DNA of 64,000 nt from Paenibacillus dendrobii (GTDB lineage: Bacteria > Bacillota > Bacilli > Paenibacillales > Paenibacillaceae): NCBI RefSeq assembly GCF_009807035.1, contig NZ_WUBI01000003.1:682099-746098 (forward strand), written 5' to 3'. Shown in pieces: positions 1-9,400 of this stretch (positions within the stretch are counted from its first letter, which is position 1; each line of letters opens with the position of its first letter). Below the pieces are notes generated by a model. The model saw nothing but the letters and a program-made list of their open reading frames with translations. It had not been told where the DNA came from and did no database searches. A program made the translations under genes and the position numbers.

Positions 1-1205
1 TTGTAGTAGAACGTGTACTGTTGATCTGCTTTCGCAGTGAACGTGTACTTACCGTCTGTTTCCACTGCCGTGTAGTCTGCGATCACCGGTGGCGTCAGCG
101 TAATCTCTTGATCCGTCACACCGTCTTTCGTCGTTGGAGCCTGGATCGGTTGATTCGTATCTTGATCCACGTAGTTGATCGTTACCTTTTGTTTGTTCGC
201 TGTGTAGTACACGATATGCTCTTGACCTTCTTTATTCGTGAAGGTGTAGCTTTCGTTTGCGTTCACAGCGGTGTAGCCTGCGATTGACGGGATGGCAACG
301 TTCACCGTTTTACCGGCTACGCCTTTTTGCGTCGTGGGTTCAGACAGCTCTCTTTCGCTGCCTTTTTCCAAGTACTTCACCGTTACCGTTTGTTCGTTGG
401 CTTTGTAGTAGAACGTGTACTGTTGATCTGCTTTTGCAGTGAACGTGTACTTACCGTCTGTTTCCACTGCCGTGTAGCCTGCGAGCACCGGTGGTGTCAG
501 CGTAATCTCTTGATCCGTCACACCGTCTTTTGTCGATGGAGCCTGGATCGGTTGATCCGTATCTTGATCCACGTAGTTGATCGTTACCGTTTGTTTGTTC
601 GCTGTGTAGTACACGATGTGCTCTTGACCTTCTTTGTTCGTGAAGGTGTAGCTCTCATTTGCGTTCACAGCGGTGTAGCCTGCGACTGGCAGAATGGCAA
701 CGTTCACCGTTTTACCGGCTACGCCTTTTTGCGTCGTGGGTTCAGACAGCTCTCTTTCGCTGCCTTTTTCCAAATACTTCACGGTTACCGTTTGCTCGTT
801 GGCTTTGTAGTAGAAGGTGTACTGTTGATCTGCTTTCGCAGTGAACGTGTACTTACCGTCCGTTTCCACTGCCGTGTAGCCTGCGATCACCGGTGGCGTC
901 AGCGTAATCTCTTGATCCGTCACACCGTCTTTTGTCGATGGAGCTTGGATCGGTTGATCCGTATCTTGATCCACGTAGTTGATCGTTACGGTTTGTTTGT
1001 TCGCTGTGTAGTAAAACGTGTAGTTCTGATCCTTGTCGGCTGTAAAAGTGTACTTGTCGTTTGCCTTTTCCGCCGTATAGCCCGGAACGGCCTTGGCAGT
1101 CAGGTCGACTTGTTTTCCCTTCAAGCCTTTTGCAACCGTCGGTTCAGCAAGTACTTTGTTCGTTCCCTTTTCCAGGTACTTGACGTTAACCTGCTGCTCG
1201 ACTGC
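1..1205 (-). repeat. Tandem 402-bp coding repeats (pairs of 67-aa MucBP-like modules)
   Basis: The same stretch starting TTGTAGTAGA recurs at 1, 403 and 805, an exact 402-bp period (134 codons), with only scattered substitutions. Each period holds two different 67-residue modules. The unit nearest the N-terminus (about 1000-1205) is more diverged. The array continues past the left edge, so its length cannot be given. Confidence 0.9.
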
Positions 1206-2717
1206 TACCGCAAATCCGAACCAAACGGTTTGAGTCGGTTTATTCATGGTTAAAGTCACATCGGTGGGATTCTTGCCGGCTCCGAGCTGGTAGCCATCTA
1301 CTAAAGGAGCTTCCACGGAATAAGTCTTGTTGATATCCAGCGAATCCTTGTCACCCTGCTTGAATGGTTGATTGTACAGCTGCTGTGCAAGCTCCGGCTT
1401 GTCGACAACCACGCCATCTGCATTGATGGGTTGCCCCGCATCGTTTACGAGATAACCTTTAACCGTAATGGAACCTTTGCCGAAACTCACCTTAGGTACT
1501 TCGAAGTCTTTAGAGGTTCGTTTCCCGTTAATATCATCATATTTCAGCGTTGTCGTTCCGTTGGTCGGATACAACTTATTCGGGTCAGGACTTTTCGTTT
1601 GGTCCATCGTGACCGTGTAAGTTAAGGTAGCCGGGGAACCTTCCATGATGCTGCCGACATTCCAGGTGAATGTCTCCGACTTGCTGTCCCAAGTAATGGT
1701 TCCTTGCGAAACGGCCGGCTCGCTGACTTTATTGAACATGTCTCCCATCGGATCCGTTACGATGGCATTTTGCGCTGCATAAGAAATTTGGCCGGATAAT
1801 TCTGAGAAGACTTTGCTCAAATCAGCGCTGCTGGAGGTGTAGTAACCTTTGTTTTGAACTGTGTTCAGCACATATGTTGCGTTGTTGTTATTTCCAACTT
1901 CAAGCCCGATAGAGTAGATACCAATGCCGCTATCCTTGGCGAATTTAGCTTCGGATAGAGTTCCGATTCCATTATCAGGTACCTTATAGCCCTTGACGGT
2001 ATAGGTCTCGTCTTTAGTAATTCCGAAAATACCTTTATATTTCAGACTGTAATCCCCACCGGAACCTAGAATGGTACTGTAATTGAAATCGGAAAGGGCA
2101 AAATTGTATTTGTTTTCCGGCCATTCGGATGCCGAGGCATTCTTTGCTTTATAGCTGTAGGTCGGTTCCCCGTCACTCAACAGGACAATAACCTTGTTTT
2201 GAGCTTTGCTTTCTCCAAGCATGGTACGGGCTTTGTTTAGTCCGGCTTGAATATTCGTTCCGTTACTGCTTACCGTAATCTTTTTAATTGCCGATTTCAG
2301 TGCTTCCTTTTCACTCGCGCTTTTAAAGGAGGACACTTCTGAAGAGCTCTCATCAAACGTAACCACTGCAACTCTTGTAGTCGAATCTTTAAACAGCAGA
2401 TTGTCGACAAACTTATTCGCAGCTTCCTTTGCATTGGTCATCCGACTGTAATTGTCCATACTTCCGGATCTATCAATCACCAACACAACGTCTGAAGTAG
2501 TCTTGATGTTCTTACCCTCAACGGTCAACGTTACTTTCCATTGACCTGTCCCTGCAGGATCAGCCGTCTTCGTCAGATTGACTGCTCCGGGATTGGGCCA
2601 GATGAGCTCATTGGATGCTGCAGATGCTGAGCTGACAAACAGATTACCTGGTATAAATCCTGTGAACACCGTCAAAATGAACAGCCATGATACTACAAGT
2701 TTTAAACCCCGTTTCAT
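1..2717 (-). CDS. Secreted VWA-domain adhesin with tandem MucBP-type repeats (3' end outside the window)
   Basis: The ATG at 2717 follows AAGGAGG by 5 nt. About 905 codons are visible and the frame is still open at base 1. The N-terminus (MKRGLKLVVSW...) is a Sec signal peptide ending near ASAAS at residue 35. A von Willebrand A domain follows (about residues 70-290) with the MIDAS motif DRSGS at residues 82-86 and LLSDGEP further on. Beta-sandwich sequence follows to about residue 500. From there alternating 67-residue modules begin (types with VTINYVDQDT and VTVKYLEKGS), which resemble MucBP modules. VWA and MucBP domains bind host or matrix ligands, so a surface adhesin is likely; the wall anchor would lie beyond the window. 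It is preceded by a c-di-GMP-type riboswitch. Domain family is confident; ligand unknown. Confidence 0.88.
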   Translation of the reverse strand, partial: MKRGLKLVVSWLFILTVFTGFIPGNLFVSSASAASNELIWPNPGAVNLTKTADPAGTGQWKVTLTVEGKNIKTTSDVVLVIDRSGSMDNYSRMTNAKEAANKFVDNLLFKDSTTRVAVVTFDESSSEVSSFKSASEKEALKSAIKKITVSSNGTNIQAGLNKARTMLGESKAQNKVIVLLSDGEPTYSYKAKNASASEWPENKYNFALSDFNYSTILGSGGDYSLKYKGIFGITKDETYTVKGYKVPDNGIGTLSEAKFAKDSGIGIYSIGLEVGNNNNATYVLNTVQNKGYYTSSSADLSKVFSELSGQISYAAQNAIVTDPMGDMFNKVSEPAVSQGTITWDSKSETFTWNVGSIMEGSPATLTYTVTMDQTKSPDPNKLYPTNGTTTLKYDDINGKRTSKDFEVPKVSFGKGSITVKGYLVNDAGQPINADGVVVDKPELAQQLYNQPFKQGDKDSLDINKTYSVEAPLVDGYQLGAGKNPTDVTLTMNKPTQTVWFGFAVAVEQQVNVKYLEKGTNKVLAEPTVAKGLKGKQVDLTAKAVPGYTAEKANDKYTFTADKDQNYTFYYTANKQTVTINYVDQDTDQPIQAPSTKDGVTDQEITLTPPVIAGYTAVETDGKYTFTAKADQQYTFYYKANEQTVTVKYLEKGSERELSEPTTQKGVAGKTVNVAILPVAGYTAVNANESYTFTNKEGQEHIVYYTANKQTVTINYVDQDTDQPIQAPSTKDGVTDQEITLTPPVLAGYTAVETDGKYTFTAKADQQYTFYYKANEQTVTVKYLEKGSERELSEPTTQKGVAGKTVNVAIPSIAGYTAVNANESYTFTNKEGQEHIVYYTANKQKVTINYVDQDTNQPIQAPTTKDGVTDQEITLTPPVIADYTAVETDGKYTFTAKADQQYTFYY

Positions 2718-2756
2718 CTCGTCCTCCTTAAGATTGAATTTAGTTCCCCGGAACGC

Positions 2757-2796
2757 AAAAACGCCCGGCTGCATTAACGATGTTAATTGCAACCGG
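2757..2796 (-). terminator. Intrinsic terminator of the riboswitch expression platform
   Basis: On the minus strand the arms CCGGTTGCAATTAAC and GTTAATGCAGCCGG are separated by a short ATC loop and followed by GCGTTTTTG. The 5' arm reuses the last bases of the aptamer (CCGGTTGC), so aptamer and terminator should compete. It lies between the aptamer and the adhesin ribosome binding site. Confidence 0.8.
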
Positions 2797-2870
2797 ACGA
2801 TCATAAGTCATGAGACTGTTAGACTCCAGGCTTTGCGAGCTAATCTTTCGATTAGTGTGCCAAATATATG
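2777..2870 (-). ncRNA. Cyclic-di-GMP-I (GEMM-I) riboswitch aptamer
   Basis: The minus-strand leader contains the class I landmarks in order. TTGGCAC comes first, then a P2 stem CTAAT/ATTAG closed by a CGAAAG (GNRA) loop, then the conserved CTCGCAAAGCC and AGTCTAA. A variable stem follows, then ATGATCGTCCGGTTGC at the 3' side. Order and spacing match the Vc2-type class I aptamer. Class I aptamers bind c-di-GMP; some variants bind cGAMP, which was not resolved here. The 3' strand overlaps the terminator, which suggests ligand binding permits read-through. Confidence 0.85.
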
Positions 2871-2960
2871 AAATTGTCGTTAATGGCAGATACCACTTGA
2901 TAAATATCCGATATAAGTTACTAGTCCATAAGTAGTATATTGGAACTATTGACGTAAACC

Positions 2961-2989
2961 AATATATACCAAGTACCTACGATTGTCAA
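2961..2989 (-). promoter_or_regulatory. Sigma-A promoter of the adhesin/riboswitch transcript
   Basis: The minus strand has -35 TTGACA (2984-2989), a 17-bp spacer and -10 TATATT (2961-2966). Transcription would start near 2954, giving a leader of about 235 nt that includes the riboswitch. Confidence 0.75.
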
Positions 2990-2990
2990 T

Positions 2991-3137
2991 TACCCAATAT
3001 GAGCTGAATCTAGCCTTTTTTTATCGGCAATATGCATTTTCTATTCGCAGGATGGTTCCAATAGGATAAGCACAGCGCTCGCTTCTGCGGAGGAAACGTA
3101 GGGCAAGCGCGAGCAAAAAATGCGTTTTATTCCCCAT
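2991..3137. other. Intergenic region after the siderophore operon, no gene seen
   Basis: This AT-rich stretch separates the mbtH stop from the adhesin promoter. It holds an imperfect inverted repeat around 3076-3115 (GCTCGCGCTT with AAGCGAGC) but no T-run on the 3' side of the hairpin on the minus strand, so an operon terminator is not clear. Confidence 0.5.
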
Positions 3138-3338
3138 CTATCTCCTAACCAAACTGCGCGGCCTCATGTCTATCCAATGCTGATTAACATATTCTAGGCA
3201 TTCCTCGCGGGGATTCGGTCCAAAAACCCGATCCCAGCCGGACGGCATGTTCGCAAAAGACGGCCACAACGAATACTGCTTCTCATCGTTGATTAATACC
3301 AAATATGACCCGTCCGCTTGTTCAAATGGATTCGCCAT
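3138..3338 (-). CDS. mbtH: MbtH-like protein, NRPS adenylation-domain chaperone
   Basis: A 66-residue protein starting MANPFEQADGSY. It has the full MbtH signature: SLWPSFANMPSGW, then GPNPREECLEY, then WIDMRPRSL. MbtH-like proteins bind adenylation domains and are often needed for their folding or activity. The ATG at 3338 has a GGGGG Shine-Dalgarno 7 nt upstream; an earlier in-frame ATG at 3437 lies inside dhbF and would add an unrelated N-terminus, so it was rejected. It starts about 80 bp after the dhbF stop and is the last gene of the siderophore operon. Its likely partners are the two adenylation domains of DhbF. Confidence 0.95.
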   Translation of the reverse strand: MANPFEQADGSYLVLINDEKQYSLWPSFANMPSGWDRVFGPNPREECLEYVNQHWIDMRPRSLVRR

Positions 3339-3420
3339 TATATATCCCCCTCTTCTCAATCCGATCTTAAACCATCCCATTCTAATGCGCTGCACATCTT
3401 GCTCCAACATGCCCTTGATC

Positions 3421-6400
3421 TTAGGAATGCAATTCAAGCGATCCGCGCATGAAGTGGCCGCTGCTCAGCTTCTGCAGAATTCTTCCTCCGATTTCAGCAA
3501 GTGGACCCGGCTGACATAAGTCCTTGTGGCGGCAAGCGATATCGTAACGCTCGATCTGCCCTCCAACGTAAGGAACCCACATTTCCGGTTCAATCGGGTC
3601 AAACCAGTCCGGGATAATGGTCGAGCGGAAGAACAGCAGGTCGCCTTCGAATTTTTGCGGCACATAAGCACCCAATAGACGCACCGAATTTTCGTATGTC
3701 GCTTTCAGATTCATGATGGTCTCTTCATCAAGTGTAGCCAAAGCACTGCTGTCGCTGCGCAATATCCGTATCGCGCTTTCGATTGTAAGCTGTTCCTCGC
3801 CGATGCTGTCCCGGTCATAACCTCCTAAGGCAAGCAGAGCGGTCAGCGCTTCATCTTCATCCGGTTCCCCGCGAATCGACAAGTAATGGCTCGGGTATGC
3901 ATCAAGCATTGCGAGAAACGCCACTTCTTCCCCTTCCTCTTTCAGTTGTACAGCCATCGCATGCGCTACATTGCCGCCTAATGACCAGCCAAGCAGTCGA
4001 TAAGGCCCATTCGGCTGAATCATGCGCATATGGCGAATATAATCCGCCGTCATTTCTTCCAAAGAGTACGGCAGTTTTTCTACTTGAGCGATGCCTCGGG
4101 CTTGCAAGCCGTAAATCGGATAATCCACGCCCAAGTGTTTCATTAATCCGGCATAACACCAGCTGAGACCGCCTGCGGGATGAACACAAAATAGCGGAAT
4201 TTCTGCCCCGTGTGTCCGCAGCGGGAGCAGCACTTGCAGCGCATTGTTCCCGCAATCCCTGTCCAGTTCGAGCATTTCCGCTAGCGCGGCCACGGTTGGT
4301 GCTTCGAACAATGCCGCAATGCTGATCTCTCGCCCGAGCGCTTCGCGAATACGGCTGATGAGCCGAACAGCAAGCAGCGAATGACCGCCAAGCTCGAAAA
4401 AGCTGTCATCGATCCCGATCCGGCGAACGCCAAGCACTTCGGCGAACAGATCGCAAAGTACCTCTTCGCGAGGCGTTCTCGGGTTACGTCCATCTATGGC
4501 CAGCATGATCTCCGGAGCCGGCAACGCCTTGCGGTCAAGCTTGCCGTTTGGAGTGAGCGGCATTACGTCCATGAGTATGATCGCTGACGGTACCATATAA
4601 TCAGGGAGCCTGGAAGCCACGTGACGGCGAAGTTCCGATAATTCCCAGTTGGCGTTATGTTCAGGTACGACATATGCCGCAAGTCTTTTATCGCCCGGAT
4701 TGTCCTCGCGAACAATAACCGCCGCCTGAGACACACCGGAATAGCTTGCAAGTACGGCCTCAATCTCGCCCAGTTCTATGCGGAAGCCGCGAATCTTCAC
4801 CTGGTGGTCGGCACGGCCTAGATAATCCAGTGAACCGTCGGGAAGGCGTTTCGCCAGATCTCCGGTTCGATACATCCTGCTTCCGGGCGGACCGAACGGA
4901 TTAGCGATAAAGCGTTCCGCCGTCAAACCCGGACGCCCCCAATAACCGCGTGCCAAACCTCCGCCGGATACGTACATTTCCCCTGTTACACCATAAGGGA
5001 CGGGCTGCAGTTCATCGTCCAGCACATACACCGCCAAATCCGGAATCGATCCCCCGATCAGGCTGGACGCTCCCGGAACGTCGCTACCACGATTCAGTTC
5101 CTTATAGCTGACATGGACGGTCGTCTCCGTGATGCCGTACATATTAATCAGCCGAGGCGCATCATCCGGATGACGCTCATACCAACCGCGCAGACGGCCC
5201 AGTTCCAACGCCTCGCCCCCAAACACGACGTAACGCAGCGACAGCGCCTGACCCAGTTCCGGAAGCTCCTTGTCCGCTTGCATCAATTGATAGAACGCAG
5301 AAGGCGTCTGATTCAAGACGGTAACACCTTCTTGTGCGAGCAAGGCCAGGAATTCCTCCGGCGATCTGCTGACCGCGTGAGGGACAATGACGAGACGGCC
5401 TCCATGCAGTAGCGCCCCCCATATTTCCCATACCGAGAAATCAAAAGCATACGAATGGAACAAAGTCCACACATCATTGTCATGGAAATGAAACCACCCC
5501 TTGGTAGCTGAGAACAGCCGAACCACATTTTGATGCGGAATCAGCACGCCCTTGGGTCTGCCCGTAGACCCCGACGTGTAAATGATGTAAGCGGGGTTAA
5601 GCGGAGATCGTTTGCACCCTTGTTCATCATGGACAGGATTAAATTCAGGACAATCTCGAAGCTGCTGTATAACCCCCTGCCCATCAAGCACAATTCGCGG
5701 CACATATCCGGCATCCGGCAGCTTATCTTCCGTATTCATATCGGTCACGATGCATACCGGACCGGCATCCTCCAACATATAAGCAAGCCGCTCCGCAGGA
5801 TAATCGGGATCAAGCGGCAAATAGGCTCCCCCTGCCTTGAGCACCGCCAGCACGCCAACCACCATCTCGATGGATCTGGGCAGCGCCAAAGCCACGATCT
5901 GTTCGGGGCCGACACCCTGTGCCATGAGCAGATGCGCAAGACGATTTGCCCGCATGTTCAACTGCTCATAATTCAAGGCAACTCCTTCATGAACAATGGC
6001 AACGGCCTGCGGCGAGCGTATGACCTGAGCCTCGAACAATTCGGGCAGCGTTGCCGGGATGACGCCCTCCGTTTTGGGATTCCATTCCAATACGATGTCC
6101 CGCCGTTCCTCCGGAAGTAATATATCAATTTTTCCAATTGGTTTACTTGGTTCAGAAACAATGCACTCCAATACACGCACATAACGTAGAGCAAGCGCCT
6201 CAATCGTGCTGCGCGCGAACAAATCCATGCTGAATTCCAATATTCCATCCAAGCCATCCGGCGAACCGCTTCCGTTACGGCGTTCATTCCATTCCCAAGT
6301 CAGATCGAACTTGGCCGTACCTGCGCTCTGAATGCCAAGACTCGATGTCGTGCCCTGCAGCTCGAGTACGGCATCCGGCGTATTTTGGAGCACCATCATA

Positions 6401-9400
6401 ATCTGGAAAAGCGGATGTCGTGCCCGCGAACGAACGGGATTCAGCACCTCAACTAGACGCTCGAACGGGACGTCCTGATGCTCGTATGCCGCCAAACTGA
6501 CCTCGCGGACGCTGGACAGCAGTTCATCAAATCCGGGATTTCCCGAGGTATCGATACGAATGACAAGTGTATTGATAAACAATCCGATCAAGTCTTCAAG
6601 CGAGTCATCGTTGCGCCCGGATATAGGGGCTCCAGTCGGGATGTCATTCCCTCCGCCAAGCCGGGTCAATAAAACGGCCAGCGCTGCTTGAAGCACCATA
6701 AACAAGCTGGCACGATGCCTTCTCGCCAGGTCTGTCAGCCGTCCATGCAGCTCGGGATCGATGTACAACGGGACGGTACCGCCCTTATGACTAGACGTCG
6801 CCGGTCTCGGATAATCGGTTGGCAACTCCAGCTCCTCCGGTAAACCCTGAAGCGCTCTTGTCCAGTAATCAAGCTGACGCGCAATAGGACTATCGGGATC
6901 ATCGGCGCTGCCCAGAAACCGCGTCTGCCAAAGCGAATAATCAGCATATTGCGCCAAAAGCCGCTTCTGGCCAGACACCTCGCCGCGGCACCGCGAAGCA
7001 TAAGCGGCGGACAAGTCCCGTGCCAGCGGAGTCAATGACCAGCCGTCCCCCGCAATATGATGCAGCAGCAGAAGGAACGCATACTCGCTTGCGCCCAACC
7101 GGAACAAGTGAACACGTAAAGACGGTTCCTCCGAAAGCCGGAAACAGTAACCTGCCGCTTCAGCCACTCGTTCGGGAAGCTCATGCTCCTTTGCATCCGT
7201 TACGATAAACGGGATCTGTACCGTTTCGGGACTTAGTATAAGCTGATATGAGGTTCCTTCATCTTCCGGGAAAATGGTGCGCAACGTCTCATGCCTATTC
7301 ACGATATCCCCGATTGCCGCCTGCAGCGCCCCAATGTCCAGCTCACCTGAAAACCGGGCGAAGATCGGAATGTTATACGTAGGAGCAGGACCTTCCAGTT
7401 GGTATAAAAACCATAATCGCTGCTGGGCAAAAGATAATGGGACCCGGTCCGGCCGCATCCCTACGACCGAGCTAACAGCCGGCCTCCCCTCCTGCGCAGA
7501 ACCGATCTTGCCGACTAGAGACGTAACTGTAGGCGAATCGAAAATACTTCCTATATTCAGTTCAACGCCAAATGCTTCACGAATGCGTACCACCACTCGA
7601 CCGGCCAGCAAAGAATGGCCGCCGAGAGCGAAAAAGTCGTCATCGATACTCACGCGGTCGAGACCAAGCACCTCCGCGAACAAAGCGCATAATATTTCTT
7701 CTTGCGGAGTGCGCGGTCCGCGTCCCGCTGCTTCGGAAGCGAAATCCGGCGCCGGCAATGATTTGCGGTCGATCTTTTTGTTTGGCGTCAGCGGCATGGC
7801 ATCGATTACAATAAATGCGGACGGAACCATATAATCAGGCAGCTTCCCTGCCGCATATTGGCGGAGCGTGGCGGGATCGATGCTGGCCGAAGAAGACGGA
7901 ACCACGTAAGCAACCAGCCGCCGCTCCGAAGCATGATCTTCATACACGACTACCGCCGCTTGCGACACGCCTTGATGCGCTCCAAGCTGTGCTTCGATTT
8001 CTCCCGTTTCGATGCGGAAGCCCCGCAGCTTCACCTGCTGATCCGCGCGCCCCAAATAATCGATGGTGCCGTCCGTCAGCCATCTCGCAAGGTCTCCGGT
8101 ACGGTACATCCTCGTGCCCGGAGGGCCAAATGGATCGGGAACGAACCGTTCCGCGGTCAAATCCGGCCGTCCCAAGTAACCTCGCGCAAGCCCGGCGCCG
8201 GCAATATATAACTCGCCCGCTACCCCGGGAGGTACGGGTTCTAATGCGGGGTCGAGCACGTACAGCTTCGTATTTCGAATCGGACCTCCAATGGACGGCT
8301 TGACAGTCCGGGCATGGTCTAGCCGCGCGGCGGTGGAATAGATGGTTGTCTCCGTCGGCCCGTATTGATTATTCACTTCTCCGCCCAAATCCTGCAAAGC
8401 CAGTTTCAAACCAAGCGGCAGCGGTTCCCCGCCCGTTATCATTGTGAGACCGCCAGACATATCCGGTTTGCCGTCGGCGAGTGCCTGCCACAATGTCGGG
8501 GTCGCCTGCATGATGGTTGCGCCGGTTGCCGCAATTCGATGCGCCAATGCGGAAGGATCCAGAATCGTCTCCCGCTGGGCAATGTCGATACTGGCTCCGG
8601 AAACAAGCGGCAACAGCAGCTCCATTACCGAGATGTCAAATGAAATCGTAGTGACGGACAGCATCCGATCGTGCTCGCCGAGCGCAAAACGCGCCTTCAT
8701 GTCATACAGCAAATTAGCAAGCCCGCCGAATGTTAGCATGCCGCCCTTCGGCCTCCCCGTGGAGCCGGAGGTGTAAATGACATAGGAAATATGCTCTGGC
8801 GAAATCGTGGCATCCCTGTCCTCATCCGATGGATTATGAGCCGGAAATTGTGCAAGGGCGCCCATAATTTCGGGCTCGTCCAGCACGATCATCTCCTTGT
8901 TGCAAAGCGGTAAACCTTCAGCCGTCCCCTTTAGCGAGATGAGACAAACCGGATTGGCATCCTCCAGCATATATGCAAGACGTTCGGGCGGGTAGTCCGG
9001 ATCGAGCGGCAGATAAGCGGCTCCAGCCTTGTGTATCGCCAGTACAGCCACTACCGTTTCCACGGAACGCGGCATCGCCAGCGCAACGATCCGATCCGGT
9101 CCGACGCCATGGGCAATGAGGTAATGAGCCAGCCGGTTGGCTTTCGCGTTCAGTTCCCCGTACCGGAGCAACTCTTCCCCGCAGACAATCGCAACCGCAT
9201 CGGAAACGCGTTGTACCTGTCCCTCGAAAAGCTCCGGCACGCTCATACGCGGCAGCTCATGCGCCGTGTCGTTCCACTCATGCAGAACCTGCCTGCGTTC
9301 ATCAGCCAATATCACTTCCAATTGCCCGATCGGCCGATGCGGGTCAGCGCGGGAGATTTCGTCCAACAGATGCAGGAAGCGCTGCTGATGCATATATAAT

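Noticed and set aside
1..1205. CRISPR-like array
   Set aside because: Period is 402 bp and every unit is coding in one frame, so it is a protein repeat.
21..1253. Plus-strand ORFs in the repeat region, including one of 308 residues
   Set aside because: They run antisense to the MucBP repeats and mirror the 402-bp period; they have no ribosome site and the minus-strand frame encodes a clear signal peptide and domains.
3076..3115. Inverted repeat as terminator of the siderophore operon
   Set aside because: Stem is imperfect and no T-run follows on the minus strand.
5530..6120. Plus-strand ORF of 196 residues inside dhbF
   Set aside because: It is antisense to a conserved adenylation domain, with no ribosome site or recognisable domain.
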